Shown here: positions 1 to 8,009 of the stretch, in pieces | Position numbering within the stretch: position 1 is the first letter of the stretch | Layout: the number at the start of each line of letters is the position of its first letter | DNA from: Pseudomonadota bacterium | Lineage (GTDB): Bacteria > Pseudomonadota > Alphaproteobacteria > Rhizobiales > Tepidamorphaceae | DNA: 64,000 bases | Assembly: GCA_023458595.1 (NCBI GenBank) | Contig: JAEWYT010000195.1 | Location: 1-64,000 of the forward strand | Reading direction: 5' to 3' | Program-made: the position numbers and the translations under genes | The notes under the pieces: model-generated | Seen by the model: only the letters and a program-made list of their open reading frames with translations | Told to the model about the DNA's origin: nothing | Database searches by the model: none

Positions 1-458
1 GGCCACAAAGCGAAGACGTTCCTCCATAACCGAACATTCTCTCCACGGCATCAACACCTCCGGCCAAAAGCCAAAAGTGTTACCCATGTGTCCGGTACAA
101 AACGTCACCTATGTCTCAGGCCGCTCACCCCACATTCTGGGGGAAGGCTTCGGTGCCGGTCAGCAGCGCCAGCCTGCCCTTGATGTCGACTTCGAACATC
201 CCTGCCTTGTCGAGCGGATAGACCGTGACGCTGTGGACCAACTCGCGGAAGAGTGCAATCGGATGTCGCCGGTCGTCGTGCGCGCGGCGTGGTGGCTCCG
301 GAAATCGATTGGGCCGGAACAGAAGTAATATCAGTCTCTTATGAACTTCGCCGCGTGAATTCCGTGCGGCCGCAGAAAAGGCCCAGCCGTTCCTCGCGTT
401 TATAGTTGCCTGCCCCCCATCTCTGGGCAGCCTGCGGCACAATCACTCTCGGCGGGTT
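1..458. other. Left-edge region without an intact gene
   Basis: No intact gene was found here. Around 78-122 there is an imperfect tandem motif: GTTACCCATGTGTCCGG is followed about 25 bases later by GTCACCTATGTCTCAGG (13 of 17 identical). This kind of sequence is often found at the ends of IS481-type elements, but no transposase frame is visible, so that link is only a suggestion. The minus strand carries a possible recombinase C-terminus, listed separately. The region looks like mobile-element debris at the edge of the metabolic cluster. Confidence 0.35.
125..271 (-). pseudogene. Possible C-terminal remnant of a serine site-specific recombinase
   Basis: The minus-strand frame ends with RELVHSVTVYPLDKAG followed by FEVDIKGRLALL. 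This resembles the C-terminal pattern of large serine recombinases (an RALI-x-x-I/V-V-x-x-P segment, then a beta strand with I/V-x-L-x-G-x-L). Upstream of about 271 the frame loses any family resemblance and no catalytic domain is present, so at most the last 50 residues survive. Identification is by motif only. It could be a chance frame. Confidence 0.33.
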
Positions 459-1940
459 TCAGAAGATTGTGACGTCATACCGCGGCTCCGCCACGGCGTC
501 CTCCGGATAGACCGGGCGACGTTTGCGGTAGGGCAGCAGGCCGGGACGGTAGTTCGACTGGCCCGGGGTGTCCACGACGACGCAGGGGCCGATCCGACCG
601 AACGAAAGCTTGAAATGGTAGCCGGATTTCGCGACGACGACGTCGAAGTCTGCGGGTTCGAGACCTTGACTGCGAAACGCGGCCGGATCCTGTGTGAATC
701 CGGGCAGGCTCGTCACCAGAATCGTCAGATTTCCGTGTGACAGGATAGCGGTATCGCCGAGCTCCGCCGGCTCGTTCGCGAGAAAGGGCCCTTCCTGAAC
801 GAAATGTCCGCTGCCAAGGCCCTCAATCCTCCATTCGGTTTCCACCGGGGCTGTCCCGCGGGACAGGCGCCCGCCGAGACGGCACGTCATCCCGGCGCCG
901 ACGCCCAGTTGCCGGGCCGCCTCCACAATCGCCGGATCCGTGATCGGCACCAGGGCGCGAAGACCGGGCCAGTTGTCCAGCAGTTCCTTGATGATGACGG
1001 TTCCGTCGCCCGGCGTCCCGGCCAGCACCCTGTCGCCCTGATCGCCGAGAATCGCCGGCCGTGTCAGGTGTCGCTCTGCGACATTCCGCAGAGTATCCCG
1101 GAGCGGCAGGAAATCCGGCTTGAAGTCGTCCCGCATCTCCCACAACGCGCGCGCCAACGTGAGCACTGCGCTCCGCGCCGCGTCCGCGTCGCCATTCGCG
1201 ATCGCAGTGATGCATTGCCCGCCACCCGCGACATCCACCAGGGCGGTGGTGTTGTATATCGAGATGTCGAGCAATTCGTCCCTCTCGGCCAGCAGCCGGC
1301 GCCTGAGCGCATGCAGGCGGGCGAGGGGGCCCTGCGCCGTTTCCATCTGGGCCCCGACAAGCAGCGGCAGCCAGACCGCTGCGGTGATCGGGCGGAGTTC
1401 ACCGTTGAGCTTGCCCAACAGCAACTCCGCGGCGCGCGCGCCGGCGACATCGTAATCGGAGTGCGGATTTTCCTTGCAGGCGACGACGATATCGGCGTGG
1501 TCGAGCAGTGCCGGTGTCGGGTGGGCGTGGAGGTCCAGGCTGACCGCGATCGGGACGTCCGGTCCGACGGCGGATCGCAGCCCCAGCAGCAGGTCGCCTT
1601 CGGGTTCGTCCAGCGTCTCGGTAACCATCGCACCATGCAGGTCGAGATAGACCGCGTCGACACGTCCGGCCATCGCGGCGGTGAGGATGGCGTCGCGAAG
1701 CTCGAAATACAGCTCGTCCGCCACCGGCCCGCCGGGCGGTGCGACGGCGGTTAGGGCCGGGACCAGCTCGACGCCCTGCCCGGCAAGAAAGCGACAGGCT
1801 CCCCCGATACCGGTGCCGGACGTCTTCGCTTTCTCGACGACAGCCGACCCGACGGTGACCACGAAGCTGTCCCGCTCCGTCAGCAGCGTGCTAAAGCTGT
1901 TGCCCTCGTGAAACAATCCGCCGATCAAGAGTCTACGCAT
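459..1940 (-). CDS. M81 family metallopeptidase (MlrC-like)
   Basis: A 493-residue protein with the two-part architecture of the M81/MlrC family: an N-terminal zinc peptidase domain and a C-terminal MlrC domain. The metal-binding segments are visible as LDLHGAMVTE (about residues 98-107), LDLHAHPT (about 135-142) and NPHSDYDVAGAR (about 158-169). Family members open cyclic or modified peptides, such as linearised microcystin, but most genomic members sit in transporter/amidohydrolase clusters and have unknown substrates. It starts at ATG 1940 with MRRLLIGG, which matches the usual family N-terminus. It lies 300 bp downstream of a solute-binding-protein gene on the same strand and probably belongs to the catabolic cluster of the ABC importer at 5-9 kb. 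The substrate is unknown. Confidence 0.88.
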   Translation of the reverse strand: MRRLLIGGLFHEGNSFSTLLTERDSFVVTVGSAVVEKAKTSGTGIGGACRFLAGQGVELVPALTAVAPPGGPVADELYFELRDAILTAAMAGRVDAVYLDLHGAMVTETLDEPEGDLLLGLRSAVGPDVPIAVSLDLHAHPTPALLDHADIVVACKENPHSDYDVAGARAAELLLGKLNGELRPITAAVWLPLLVGAQMETAQGPLARLHALRRRLLAERDELLDISIYNTTALVDVAGGGQCITAIANGDADAARSAVLTLARALWEMRDDFKPDFLPLRDTLRNVAERHLTRPAILGDQGDRVLAGTPGDGTVIIKELLDNWPGLRALVPITDPAIVEAARQLGVGAGMTCRLGGRLSRGTAPVETEWRIEGLGSGHFVQEGPFLANEPAELGDTAILSHGNLTILVTSLPGFTQDPAAFRSQGLEPADFDVVVAKSGYHFKLSFGRIGPCVVVDTPGQSNYRPGLLPYRKRRPVYPEDAVAEPRYDVTIF

Positions 1941-2240
1941 GCCTCAGGCCTCCCGGGCCTCCGGTGCAACAAACGGCCGCACAAAAAGGGACGCACCTGC
2001 GGTTCACAAGAATCCATCTTCGCCAAGGGAGATGCGCTGCGAAGCTATCGCAAGGACGGCGCGCGGCGGCTGTGTCCTGCGAACGTTCCCATGCAGGCAA
2101 GGCCGAACATGAAAGCCCGGTATGCCATCTTCAGCCGACCGGGGCGCTACGAAGGCGCCAATGTCTCGATTGCGCATCAAGGTTTGCAGCGTCCCGGCGG
2201 GCCGGCCATGAGGCTAGCCCGCCGGGCCGGCGGCCTCCGG
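1941..2240. other. Intergenic region between binding protein and M81 peptidase
   Basis: No reading frame here shows family resemblance. The only structure noted is a GC-rich inverted repeat just after the binding-protein stop codon, given separately. Confidence 0.5.
2196..2223 (-). terminator. GC hairpin downstream of the binding-protein gene
   Basis: GGCGGGC and GCCCGCC form a 7-bp perfect stem around a 14-base loop, 18 bases after the binding-protein stop codon on the minus strand. No T-run follows, so it is a weak intrinsic-terminator candidate. It could equally protect the 3' end of the mRNA. Confidence 0.3.
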
Positions 2241-3344
2241 TCAGCTGGCCACCCACGACGTCCATTTTTCCAGAACCTCGGCATTGTTCTGCCCGAGCCA
2301 GCCCCGGTCGATCTGGACAATGCCCTTCCAGTTGTCCGGAGCAGTGGCTTGAACCTTCTGCGAATCGGGATCGAGCATCGCCAGGGCAGCCCGCATGGCC
2401 GTGATGCCGTTGCTTTCGACGTCGAAGGCGGCATGCGCCTCGGGCCTCGTATAGAGGAAATTGAGGAGCGCCAGAGCCGCAAGGGGGCGCTTGGCGTCCT
2501 TCAGGACGCACCAGGCGGCCGCATCGAGCGGCGCGCCGTTCCAGGATACGCCGACCGGCAGCCCTTCCTTGCGCAGTCCCAATGCCCGGCCCGCGTACAT
2601 CTGCGCCATCACCACCTCGCCGGAGCGCCATATCTGCTGGCTCTGGTCGCCGCTCTTCCACCAGACGGCAATGTGCGGCTTTATCTCGTCCAGCTTGGCG
2701 AACGCCCGGTCCACGTCGAGCGGGAACAACTGATCGGGCGGGACACCGTCGGCGAGCAGCGCGGCAATCATTGGCCACCAGGGCGTGCCGATGTTGGGCA
2801 GCGCGCGCGGTCCGGGAAAAGTCTTCACGTCCCAGAAATCGGCCCAGCTCGACGGTGCCTTGCCTGCGTCCTTGAAAGCCTCGGTGCTGTAGGCCATGAC
2901 GCCGCCTCCGATGTCGAACAGGACGCCATAGCGCAGGCAGGCGCCCGGAACGCCGTTCGCGGCAACGTTGGGAACTTCTCCGCATTCGGCGCCCAGGTCG
3001 CGAAGGTACTGCGCGTTCTGAGCCACCAGGTGGTCCGCGGACAAGGTGACGACGTCCCACTCGTACTGGCCGACCTGACTCATTGCCTTCAGCTTGGCGA
3101 GCTTCTCGCCGTAGGAACCACCGGCCTCGACGACCTTGATCCCGGTCTCCTCGGTGAACGGGTCGAGGAAATGCTTCTTGACCATCGCTGCATACCCGCC
3201 GGTGCCGCCGGCGAAGACGAGCTCGTTCTCACCGGCCTTCAGCGCGGCCTCGGCAAGCGAATCCGCCGCGGCGCTGAATCTTGCGGTGCTTGCAAGAAGG
3301 GGTATGGCCGAAGCTCCGATAAGTAGATTGCGGCGTGTCAGCAT
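2241..3344 (-). CDS. ABC transporter extracellular solute-binding protein (spermidine/putrescine type), copy 1
   Basis: A 367-residue periplasmic binding protein of the PotD/PotF-like class. The start at ATG 3344 (MLTRRNLLIG) is chosen because AGGAGA lies directly upstream and a signal peptide with a twin-arginine-like RRNLLIG begins there, probably cleaved near AAADS. The frame stays open further upstream, but that stretch is antisense to the amidohydrolase and has no homology. The C-terminal half shares FPGPRALP, LLADGVP and the LFPLDVDRAF segment with the binding protein at 5150-6223, so the two are clear paralogues. It follows an amidohydrolase and precedes an M81 peptidase, suggesting a second ligand specificity for the importer encoded upstream. 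The ligand is unknown; polyamines are only the family default. Confidence 0.9.
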   Translation of the reverse strand: MLTRRNLLIGASAIPLLASTARFSAAADSLAEAALKAGENELVFAGGTGGYAAMVKKHFLDPFTEETGIKVVEAGGSYGEKLAKLKAMSQVGQYEWDVVTLSADHLVAQNAQYLRDLGAECGEVPNVAANGVPGACLRYGVLFDIGGGVMAYSTEAFKDAGKAPSSWADFWDVKTFPGPRALPNIGTPWWPMIAALLADGVPPDQLFPLDVDRAFAKLDEIKPHIAVWWKSGDQSQQIWRSGEVVMAQMYAGRALGLRKEGLPVGVSWNGAPLDAAAWCVLKDAKRPLAALALLNFLYTRPEAHAAFDVESNGITAMRAALAMLDPDSQKVQATAPDNWKGIVQIDRGWLGQNNAEVLEKWTSWVAS

Positions 3345-3384
3345 GACTTTTCTCTCCTGTTTGGCCTTCTGGCCGAAGGCGCTG

Positions 3385-4761
3385 CTAAAGACCGATGCGA
3401 TTGAGAAGGTTTCGTACGGATGTCCGGGCCCTGGCGGTCGCATCGTGCGGCTCGACCCGCAGCGGCCTGCCGTTCCGCAGAACGATCGCTCCGTTGACGA
3501 CGACCGCTTCAGGCGGCTGACCGAGGCCGAGGACCGCCGCCTCCCAGATCGGGTCGACGCCGAGCGTCTCGGACTCGTTCGATGAGCGAATGACCAGATC
3601 GGCCCGCTTTCCCGCTTCGAGGCTGCCGACCTCCGTCGCAGCTCCGATCGTCCGCGCGGCGCCGATGGTGCGCATGCGCAGAATGTCCCCGCCGCCGGCC
3701 GGCGTGCCGCACGCGGCAGCGTTGGCCACGGCGAGCGCACCCAGGGCGTCGAAATCGATCGCACGCGGAATGTCGGTCGCCAGACCGATCGCGCATCCGC
3801 CGCGGTGCAGTTCCAGCATTCGCGCCTCGGCGTCGCCAGCGCCCATCATCTGCAACTGGCCGTAAGGGCACCAGACGATGGCGGTGCCGCTGCGTGCGAG
3901 CAGCGGAACGTCTTCGCTGTGAACGACATTCATGTGGATGAATGTCGTTCCGGGACCGAGGACGCCGCTGTCGCTCAGGTGCCGGACGGCCGACATGCCG
4001 AGCGCCCGCTCGGTGGCGCGATAGGCGGCGGGAAGGTAGCCGCGGTGCTCCTGGAACTGCACGCCGTTGCGGCGCGCCGCATCCAGCGCGGCCTCGTACA
4101 GCTCGGGGGAGGCGGTCTCTTCTCCGTATATGCCGACAAAGGCGTGGGCGAGTCCGTCGCGGTCGGCGTTTCGGCGAAGCTCCGTGCCGATCCGCGCGAG
4201 CGCCTCGTCGGTCGTCTTCGGCCACCGGCCCAGGAAGGCCGGGCTCGCCAGGTCTCCGAGGCGCTCGGTAAGCTGGTGGCCGCGATCGGCGACATACGGG
4301 TCGGTCAGCCACATTCGCAGACCGACGGCTCCGGTCGCCGCGGCGACGGCATCCGGCTCGAATATGGTTCCGGGATCGACGAACGCCGTGTAACCGGACC
4401 GGAGATAGTCTACCGCGGCGAGCTGGGCGCTCGCGAATTCGTCGTCGGGGGTCAAGGCGGCCTTCCAGTCGCCCATGTTGACGCGAGCCCCCGACATGCG
4501 CTGAAGCACACTTCGGGCGGTGTATTGGGAGACGTGGATGTGCGCGTCGATGAAGCCCGGATGCACGACGGCTCCTGCGGCATCGATTGTTTCACGCGCC
4601 AGGTAGCGCGGACGCAATTCCGCGCTCGGTCCGACCTCGAGGATTCGGGTCCCGCCGATCGCGACCGCACCGTCGCGAATGATCGCGTCGTCCGCGCCGA
4701 CCGTCAGGATCAGGGCGCTTTGGATGAGGATATCGCAGGTCTTGAATGGGCTGTTCGTCAT
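3385..4761 (-). CDS. Amidohydrolase family protein (chlorohydrolase/deaminase type)
   Basis: A 458-residue metal-dependent hydrolase of the TrzN/AtzA/SsnA-like amidohydrolase group. The first metal site is VVHPGFIDAHIHVSQYT (about residues 65-81). Further His and Asp ligands are in the EHRGYLP, FIHMNVVHSEDV and LATDIPRAI segments, and the short beta-sandwich C-terminus (ADLVIRSS) is typical. These enzymes hydrolyse C-N or C-Cl bonds on triazines, pyrimidines, guanine and similar rings, so it probably acts on a nitrogenous substrate brought in by the neighbouring ABC importer. It starts at ATG 4761 behind a GGGAAAG ribosome site, with a strong hairpin just upstream. It is followed 40 bp later by binding protein copy 1. 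Confidence 0.87.
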   Translation of the reverse strand: MTNSPFKTCDILIQSALILTVGADDAIIRDGAVAIGGTRILEVGPSAELRPRYLARETIDAAGAVVHPGFIDAHIHVSQYTARSVLQRMSGARVNMGDWKAALTPDDEFASAQLAAVDYLRSGYTAFVDPGTIFEPDAVAAATGAVGLRMWLTDPYVADRGHQLTERLGDLASPAFLGRWPKTTDEALARIGTELRRNADRDGLAHAFVGIYGEETASPELYEAALDAARRNGVQFQEHRGYLPAAYRATERALGMSAVRHLSDSGVLGPGTTFIHMNVVHSEDVPLLARSGTAIVWCPYGQLQMMGAGDAEARMLELHRGGCAIGLATDIPRAIDFDALGALAVANAAACGTPAGGGDILRMRTIGAARTIGAATEVGSLEAGKRADLVIRSSNESETLGVDPIWEAAVLGLGQPPEAVVVNGAIVLRNGRPLRVEPHDATARARTSVRNLLNRIGL

Positions 4762-5149
4762 GGCTTTCCCGCACTGTCATGCCGGCACGCGCGAGCCGGA
4801 CCCGGACGCGCGCATGCCGTTTCGATGGAACCCGCAATGTCTATGAGGGGAGAGTTCGAATGCCACCGCCGGCACGCAGGCATTGTGCGTGCAGTCCGAT
4901 CGCGCGTAGCGGCACGTGCCCCGCGCGCTATCGGCTCAAGGTCGTCAGGCGGTGAATTCAGGTACGCGACCGACGGAGCCGGCCACTCGATCTGATGCAT
5001 TGCGAGAGTTTCCGAATGACGTGATAGCCACGGATCCTCGCACGTTCTCGTTTTCCCCAGTCTACACCGCGCGATGGGTGGACCGGCTCAGGAACCGACA
5101 GTCTAGCGGTTGTTCAACGGATTTTCCCCGGTCCTTTCTCGTTTCATTC
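4762..5149. other. Intergenic region between binding protein 2 and amidohydrolase
   Basis: No coding frame could be supported. It holds the 5' leader of the amidohydrolase with one good stem-loop at 4783-4819. It may contain an internal promoter, because 388 bases is long for an operon gap here, but no clear promoter hexamers were recognised. Confidence 0.5.
4783..4819 (-). promoter_or_regulatory. Stem-loop in the leader of the amidohydrolase gene
   Basis: CGGCACGCGCG pairs with CGCGCATGCCG over 11 positions with a single mismatch and a 15-base loop. It lies about 20 bases upstream of the amidohydrolase start codon, between binding protein 2 and the next gene. It may limit read-through or stabilise a processed transcript. 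Confidence 0.4.
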
Positions 5150-6223
5150 TCAGTCCGCCCCGATTCCGGATTTCCAGTTGCCCCAGCTCTCTTTCAAAAG
5201 CTCCTCATTGGCGTTGATCCAGGAAACGTCGGGTGCAACCAGCTTGCCCGCATTCTGCTCGGACAGCGGCAGCATGGCTCGCGTGACCGCGCTGACCTGT
5301 TCGGCCGCCGACCTGCGGACTGGCGTACAGGTCGTCAATTCACATCGATGCGCCTGGCCCTCGCGGCAGTCCAGGAAGAACTCCAGGAAGCGCAGCGCGT
5401 TGTCCTTGTGCGGTGCTCCTCTAACGAGGGCCCAGCGATCACCGACCAAGAACGCTTGGTCGTGGCTCCACTCCAGCGGCGCACCGGCCCGGCGCAGGGC
5501 GGCGGCTCGCGATTGCCAGATCAGGCCGGCCGCATAGGTGCCATCGCGGAACCCGTCGATGCTCTCATCGCCCGTGCGCCACCACAGCGATACGTGGGGT
5601 CGTATCTCGTCGAGCTTTCGAAACGCCCTGTCGAGATCCAGTGGAAACAGCGTGGCGGCGGGAACGCCATCGGCCAGGAGCGCAGCGGCAAGCACTCGCC
5701 ACGGATCGTCGATGTCCGGCAGTGCCCGCGGGCCCGGGAAGTCACGGAGGTTCCAGAAGTCCAGCCAGTTTCGCGGGCCACCCTCGGGGAACCGCGTTCG
5801 ATCGTAGGCGATGAGCGTGGATCCGTAGGCCGACAGCACACCGGATGCCGCGAACGACGACGGCAGGAAGTCCTGGTCCGAACGGAACGGATACCCGAAG
5901 TCAGCGAGATCCTCCGCCTGCAGACAATGCTGTTTGGAGGAGCTGTGGACTTCGCTTGTCTGGTAAAGGTCGATCGTGATGTCGCCGCTGCGTATCATTT
6001 GGCCGACGCGCGAAAAATTCCCGGCGTCCGATCCGGCGACCGTGGCGACTTCGATGCCGGTCGCCTCGGTAAACGGATCGAAGAAGCATTGCCTCATTTG
6101 CCGATCCCAGATCCCGCCCGTCGTCGCGATGACGACACTGCGTCGATTGCGGTCGGCGTTGCTGAAGACCGAAAATCCGTTCACTGCGGCGGCGGCCGAT
6201 GCCAGCGAGACCTTTGAACGCAT
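5150..6223 (-). CDS. ABC transporter solute-binding protein (spermidine/putrescine type), copy 2
   Basis: A 357-residue binding protein paralogous to the 2241-3344 product; both carry FPGPRALP and the LADGVP-to-FPLDLDRAF block around the hinge. It starts with ATG 6223, directly after the permease stop codon (6224). The N-terminus, MRSKVSLASAAAAVNGFS, is a weak signal peptide, so the start or export signal may be imperfect. TTGGIWDRQMRQCFFDPF at about residues 34-51 corresponds to the first lobe's ligand-loop region. It is the last gene of the importer operon ATPase-permease-permease-binding protein and is presumably the primary binding protein of that transporter. Confidence 0.87.
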   Translation of the reverse strand: MRSKVSLASAAAAVNGFSVFSNADRNRRSVVIATTGGIWDRQMRQCFFDPFTEATGIEVATVAGSDAGNFSRVGQMIRSGDITIDLYQTSEVHSSSKQHCLQAEDLADFGYPFRSDQDFLPSSFAASGVLSAYGSTLIAYDRTRFPEGGPRNWLDFWNLRDFPGPRALPDIDDPWRVLAAALLADGVPAATLFPLDLDRAFRKLDEIRPHVSLWWRTGDESIDGFRDGTYAAGLIWQSRAAALRRAGAPLEWSHDQAFLVGDRWALVRGAPHKDNALRFLEFFLDCREGQAHRCELTTCTPVRRSAAEQVSAVTRAMLPLSEQNAGKLVAPDVSWINANEELLKESWGNWKSGIGAD

Positions 6224-7102
6224 TCAGATCGCCTCACCCGCCGGACGGTTCATTTTTCGCGCGGCCTGTCTCGACTGCAGCAGTTGCACACCTCCCATCA
6301 GGAGCAGCGAAGCTGCGACCATCACAGTCGATACCGCGGCAATGACAGGTGTCAGATTGTAGTCGATGTCCTCGAACATTTTTCGCGTGATCGTCTTGCC
6401 CCCAATGCCGGAAATGAAGAAGGCGATTGTCGCTTCGTCGAAAGAGGCGAGAAACGCAAACACCGCCCCTGCCGCCACCCCGGGCCTTATGTTGGGCAAC
6501 ACGACTGCAAAGAATGCGCGCGCACGGCTGGCACCGCAATTGAGGGCGGCAAGCTCCAGCGTAACATCGAACCGCTGCAGTGCGGCACTGACCGTGAGCA
6601 CGACATAGGGCACGGCCAGCATCGTATGGGCTACGAGGAATCCAAAGAAATTGCCCGTCAGTCGAAGCGGCGCGAAAATCAGATAGAGCGCCACCGCAAT
6701 TACAATATGCGGCACCACCATGGGACTGAGCGTCAGCCCCAGAACAAGGCCTTTTCCCGGCAGATTGCCGCGAACCAGCGCGATCGCCGCAAGCGTGCCG
6801 ACCATTGTCGCGGCCACAGTGGTCGCCAGCGCCACGCGCAGGCTGAACAGCGTCGCGGCGACCCAGCCGGGATCGTCGAGATACTCGACATACCAGCGCA
6901 GCGTCAGCCCGGTCGGCGGGAACTCGATGTATGGCGCCGTGCCGACCGACATGGGGATGACGATGAGCGTCGGCAGGATCAGGAAGAACAGGATCAGGCC
7001 GACCAGTGCCCCGAGCGTGATTTGGCTGAACGACAGCTGCCACCGCGGTGCCCGGGTCTGAGTAGTGGCGGGTGATGCGTCAACATGGGATCTAGCCGGC
7101 AT
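6224..7102 (-). CDS. ABC transporter permease (PotC-like)
   Basis: A polytopic inner-membrane protein of about 292 residues with six predicted transmembrane helices and the cytoplasmic EAA loop LAALNCGASRARAFFAVVLP, which docks on the ATPase. ATG 7102 is chosen (MPARSHVDAS), giving an 11-bp overlap with the upstream permease. The longer ATG at 7144 would overlap by 53 bp. With the 7092-8006 product it forms the heteromeric pore. The order ATPase-PotB-PotC-PotD and the tight spacing show a single operon. Confidence 0.9.
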   Translation of the reverse strand: MPARSHVDASPATTQTRAPRWQLSFSQITLGALVGLILFFLILPTLIVIPMSVGTAPYIEFPPTGLTLRWYVEYLDDPGWVAATLFSLRVALATTVAATMVGTLAAIALVRGNLPGKGLVLGLTLSPMVVPHIVIAVALYLIFAPLRLTGNFFGFLVAHTMLAVPYVVLTVSAALQRFDVTLELAALNCGASRARAFFAVVLPNIRPGVAAGAVFAFLASFDEATIAFFISGIGGKTITRKMFEDIDYNLTPVIAAVSTVMVAASLLLMGGVQLLQSRQAARKMNRPAGEAI

Positions 7103-8006
7103 CCTGGAATCCCTTGTTGAAAGACAGCATCCGCCGGAAGGCAATTGCCAGTACCAGGGTGGTGACGAGCAGCACGGTCGACATCGCGCCGGCGAACGGC
7201 CAATTGAGGAGTTCGGTCGTTTGCTGGCCGATAAGCGTCGCCATCATCAGCGTACCTGGCCCCCCGACAAGGGCCGGGGTGATGTAGAAACCCAGCGCCA
7301 GAATGAAGGTCATCAGAGACCCGGCGTAAACGCCAGGCAGGCTGAGCGGCAGGATGATCTTGAAGAAAACCGCCCCCTGTCCGGCGCCGAGGTTGAGCGC
7401 GGCCTTCGGCAATTCGTCGGGAACTGAGCGCAGCGAGCCAAAGATAGGCAGGATCATGAAAGGAAGCAGCACGTGGGTCATGGCCACGATGACAGCCGAT
7501 TCCGTGTAGATCAGACGCAACGGGCTCGCGATGATCCCGGTCTCCATCAACAGGTTGTTGACCACCCCCTTGCGTTGCAGCAGCACGATCCACGCGTAGG
7601 ACCTGACCAGCACCGATGTCCACAAAGGAACCAGGACGCAGGCCGCCACCACACCGGCCCAGCGGCCCTTGAGCCGGGCCATCGCATAAGCGACGGGATA
7701 TCCCAGCACGAAAGCGCCGAGCGTAACGATGAAAGCGATCTGCAGCGTGCGCCACAGGATCTTCAGATAGAGCGGTTCATCCAGGATGCGCGCATAGTGG
7801 CGAAGCGTGAACTCCGGATCGAAAAAGCTGCCCGCCAACAGTTTTCCGACAGGATAAAGAAAGCCGAAGGCAAGCAGGGCCAAGAGCGGGGCGACCAGCA
7901 CCAGCGACAGAGCGGTCGAGTACCGCCGCGCCGAGGCGGGCGCGAAAAACCGCGCGCGGGCCGGGGCGGTCGTCTTGCTCGCGGAGGGCAGGGCAGCGAC
8001 CGACAT
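7092..8006 (-). CDS. ABC transporter permease (PotB-like)
   Basis: A 304-residue inner-membrane permease. A hydrophilic, Ala/Arg-rich N-terminus of about 30 residues precedes six hydrophobic segments. The EAA-type loop is KAALNLGAGQGAVFFKIILP at about residues 206-225. It begins three bases after the ATPase stop codon (8010) and overlaps the next permease, so translation is probably coupled. It is the membrane partner of the PotC-like protein in the polyamine/opine/iron-type importer family. Confidence 0.9.
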   Translation of the reverse strand: MSVAALPSASKTTAPARARFFAPASARRYSTALSLVLVAPLLALLAFGFLYPVGKLLAGSFFDPEFTLRHYARILDEPLYLKILWRTLQIAFIVTLGAFVLGYPVAYAMARLKGRWAGVVAACVLVPLWTSVLVRSYAWIVLLQRKGVVNNLLMETGIIASPLRLIYTESAVIVAMTHVLLPFMILPIFGSLRSVPDELPKAALNLGAGQGAVFFKIILPLSLPGVYAGSLMTFILALGFYITPALVGGPGTLMMATLIGQQTTELLNWPFAGAMSTVLLVTTLVLAIAFRRMLSFNKGFQDAG

Positions 8007-8009
8007 GCC

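Noticed and set aside
3345..3764. N-terminal extension of binding protein copy 1
   Set aside because: The extension is antisense-like Arg/Ser-rich sequence over the amidohydrolase. A signal peptide and AGGAGA support ATG 3344.
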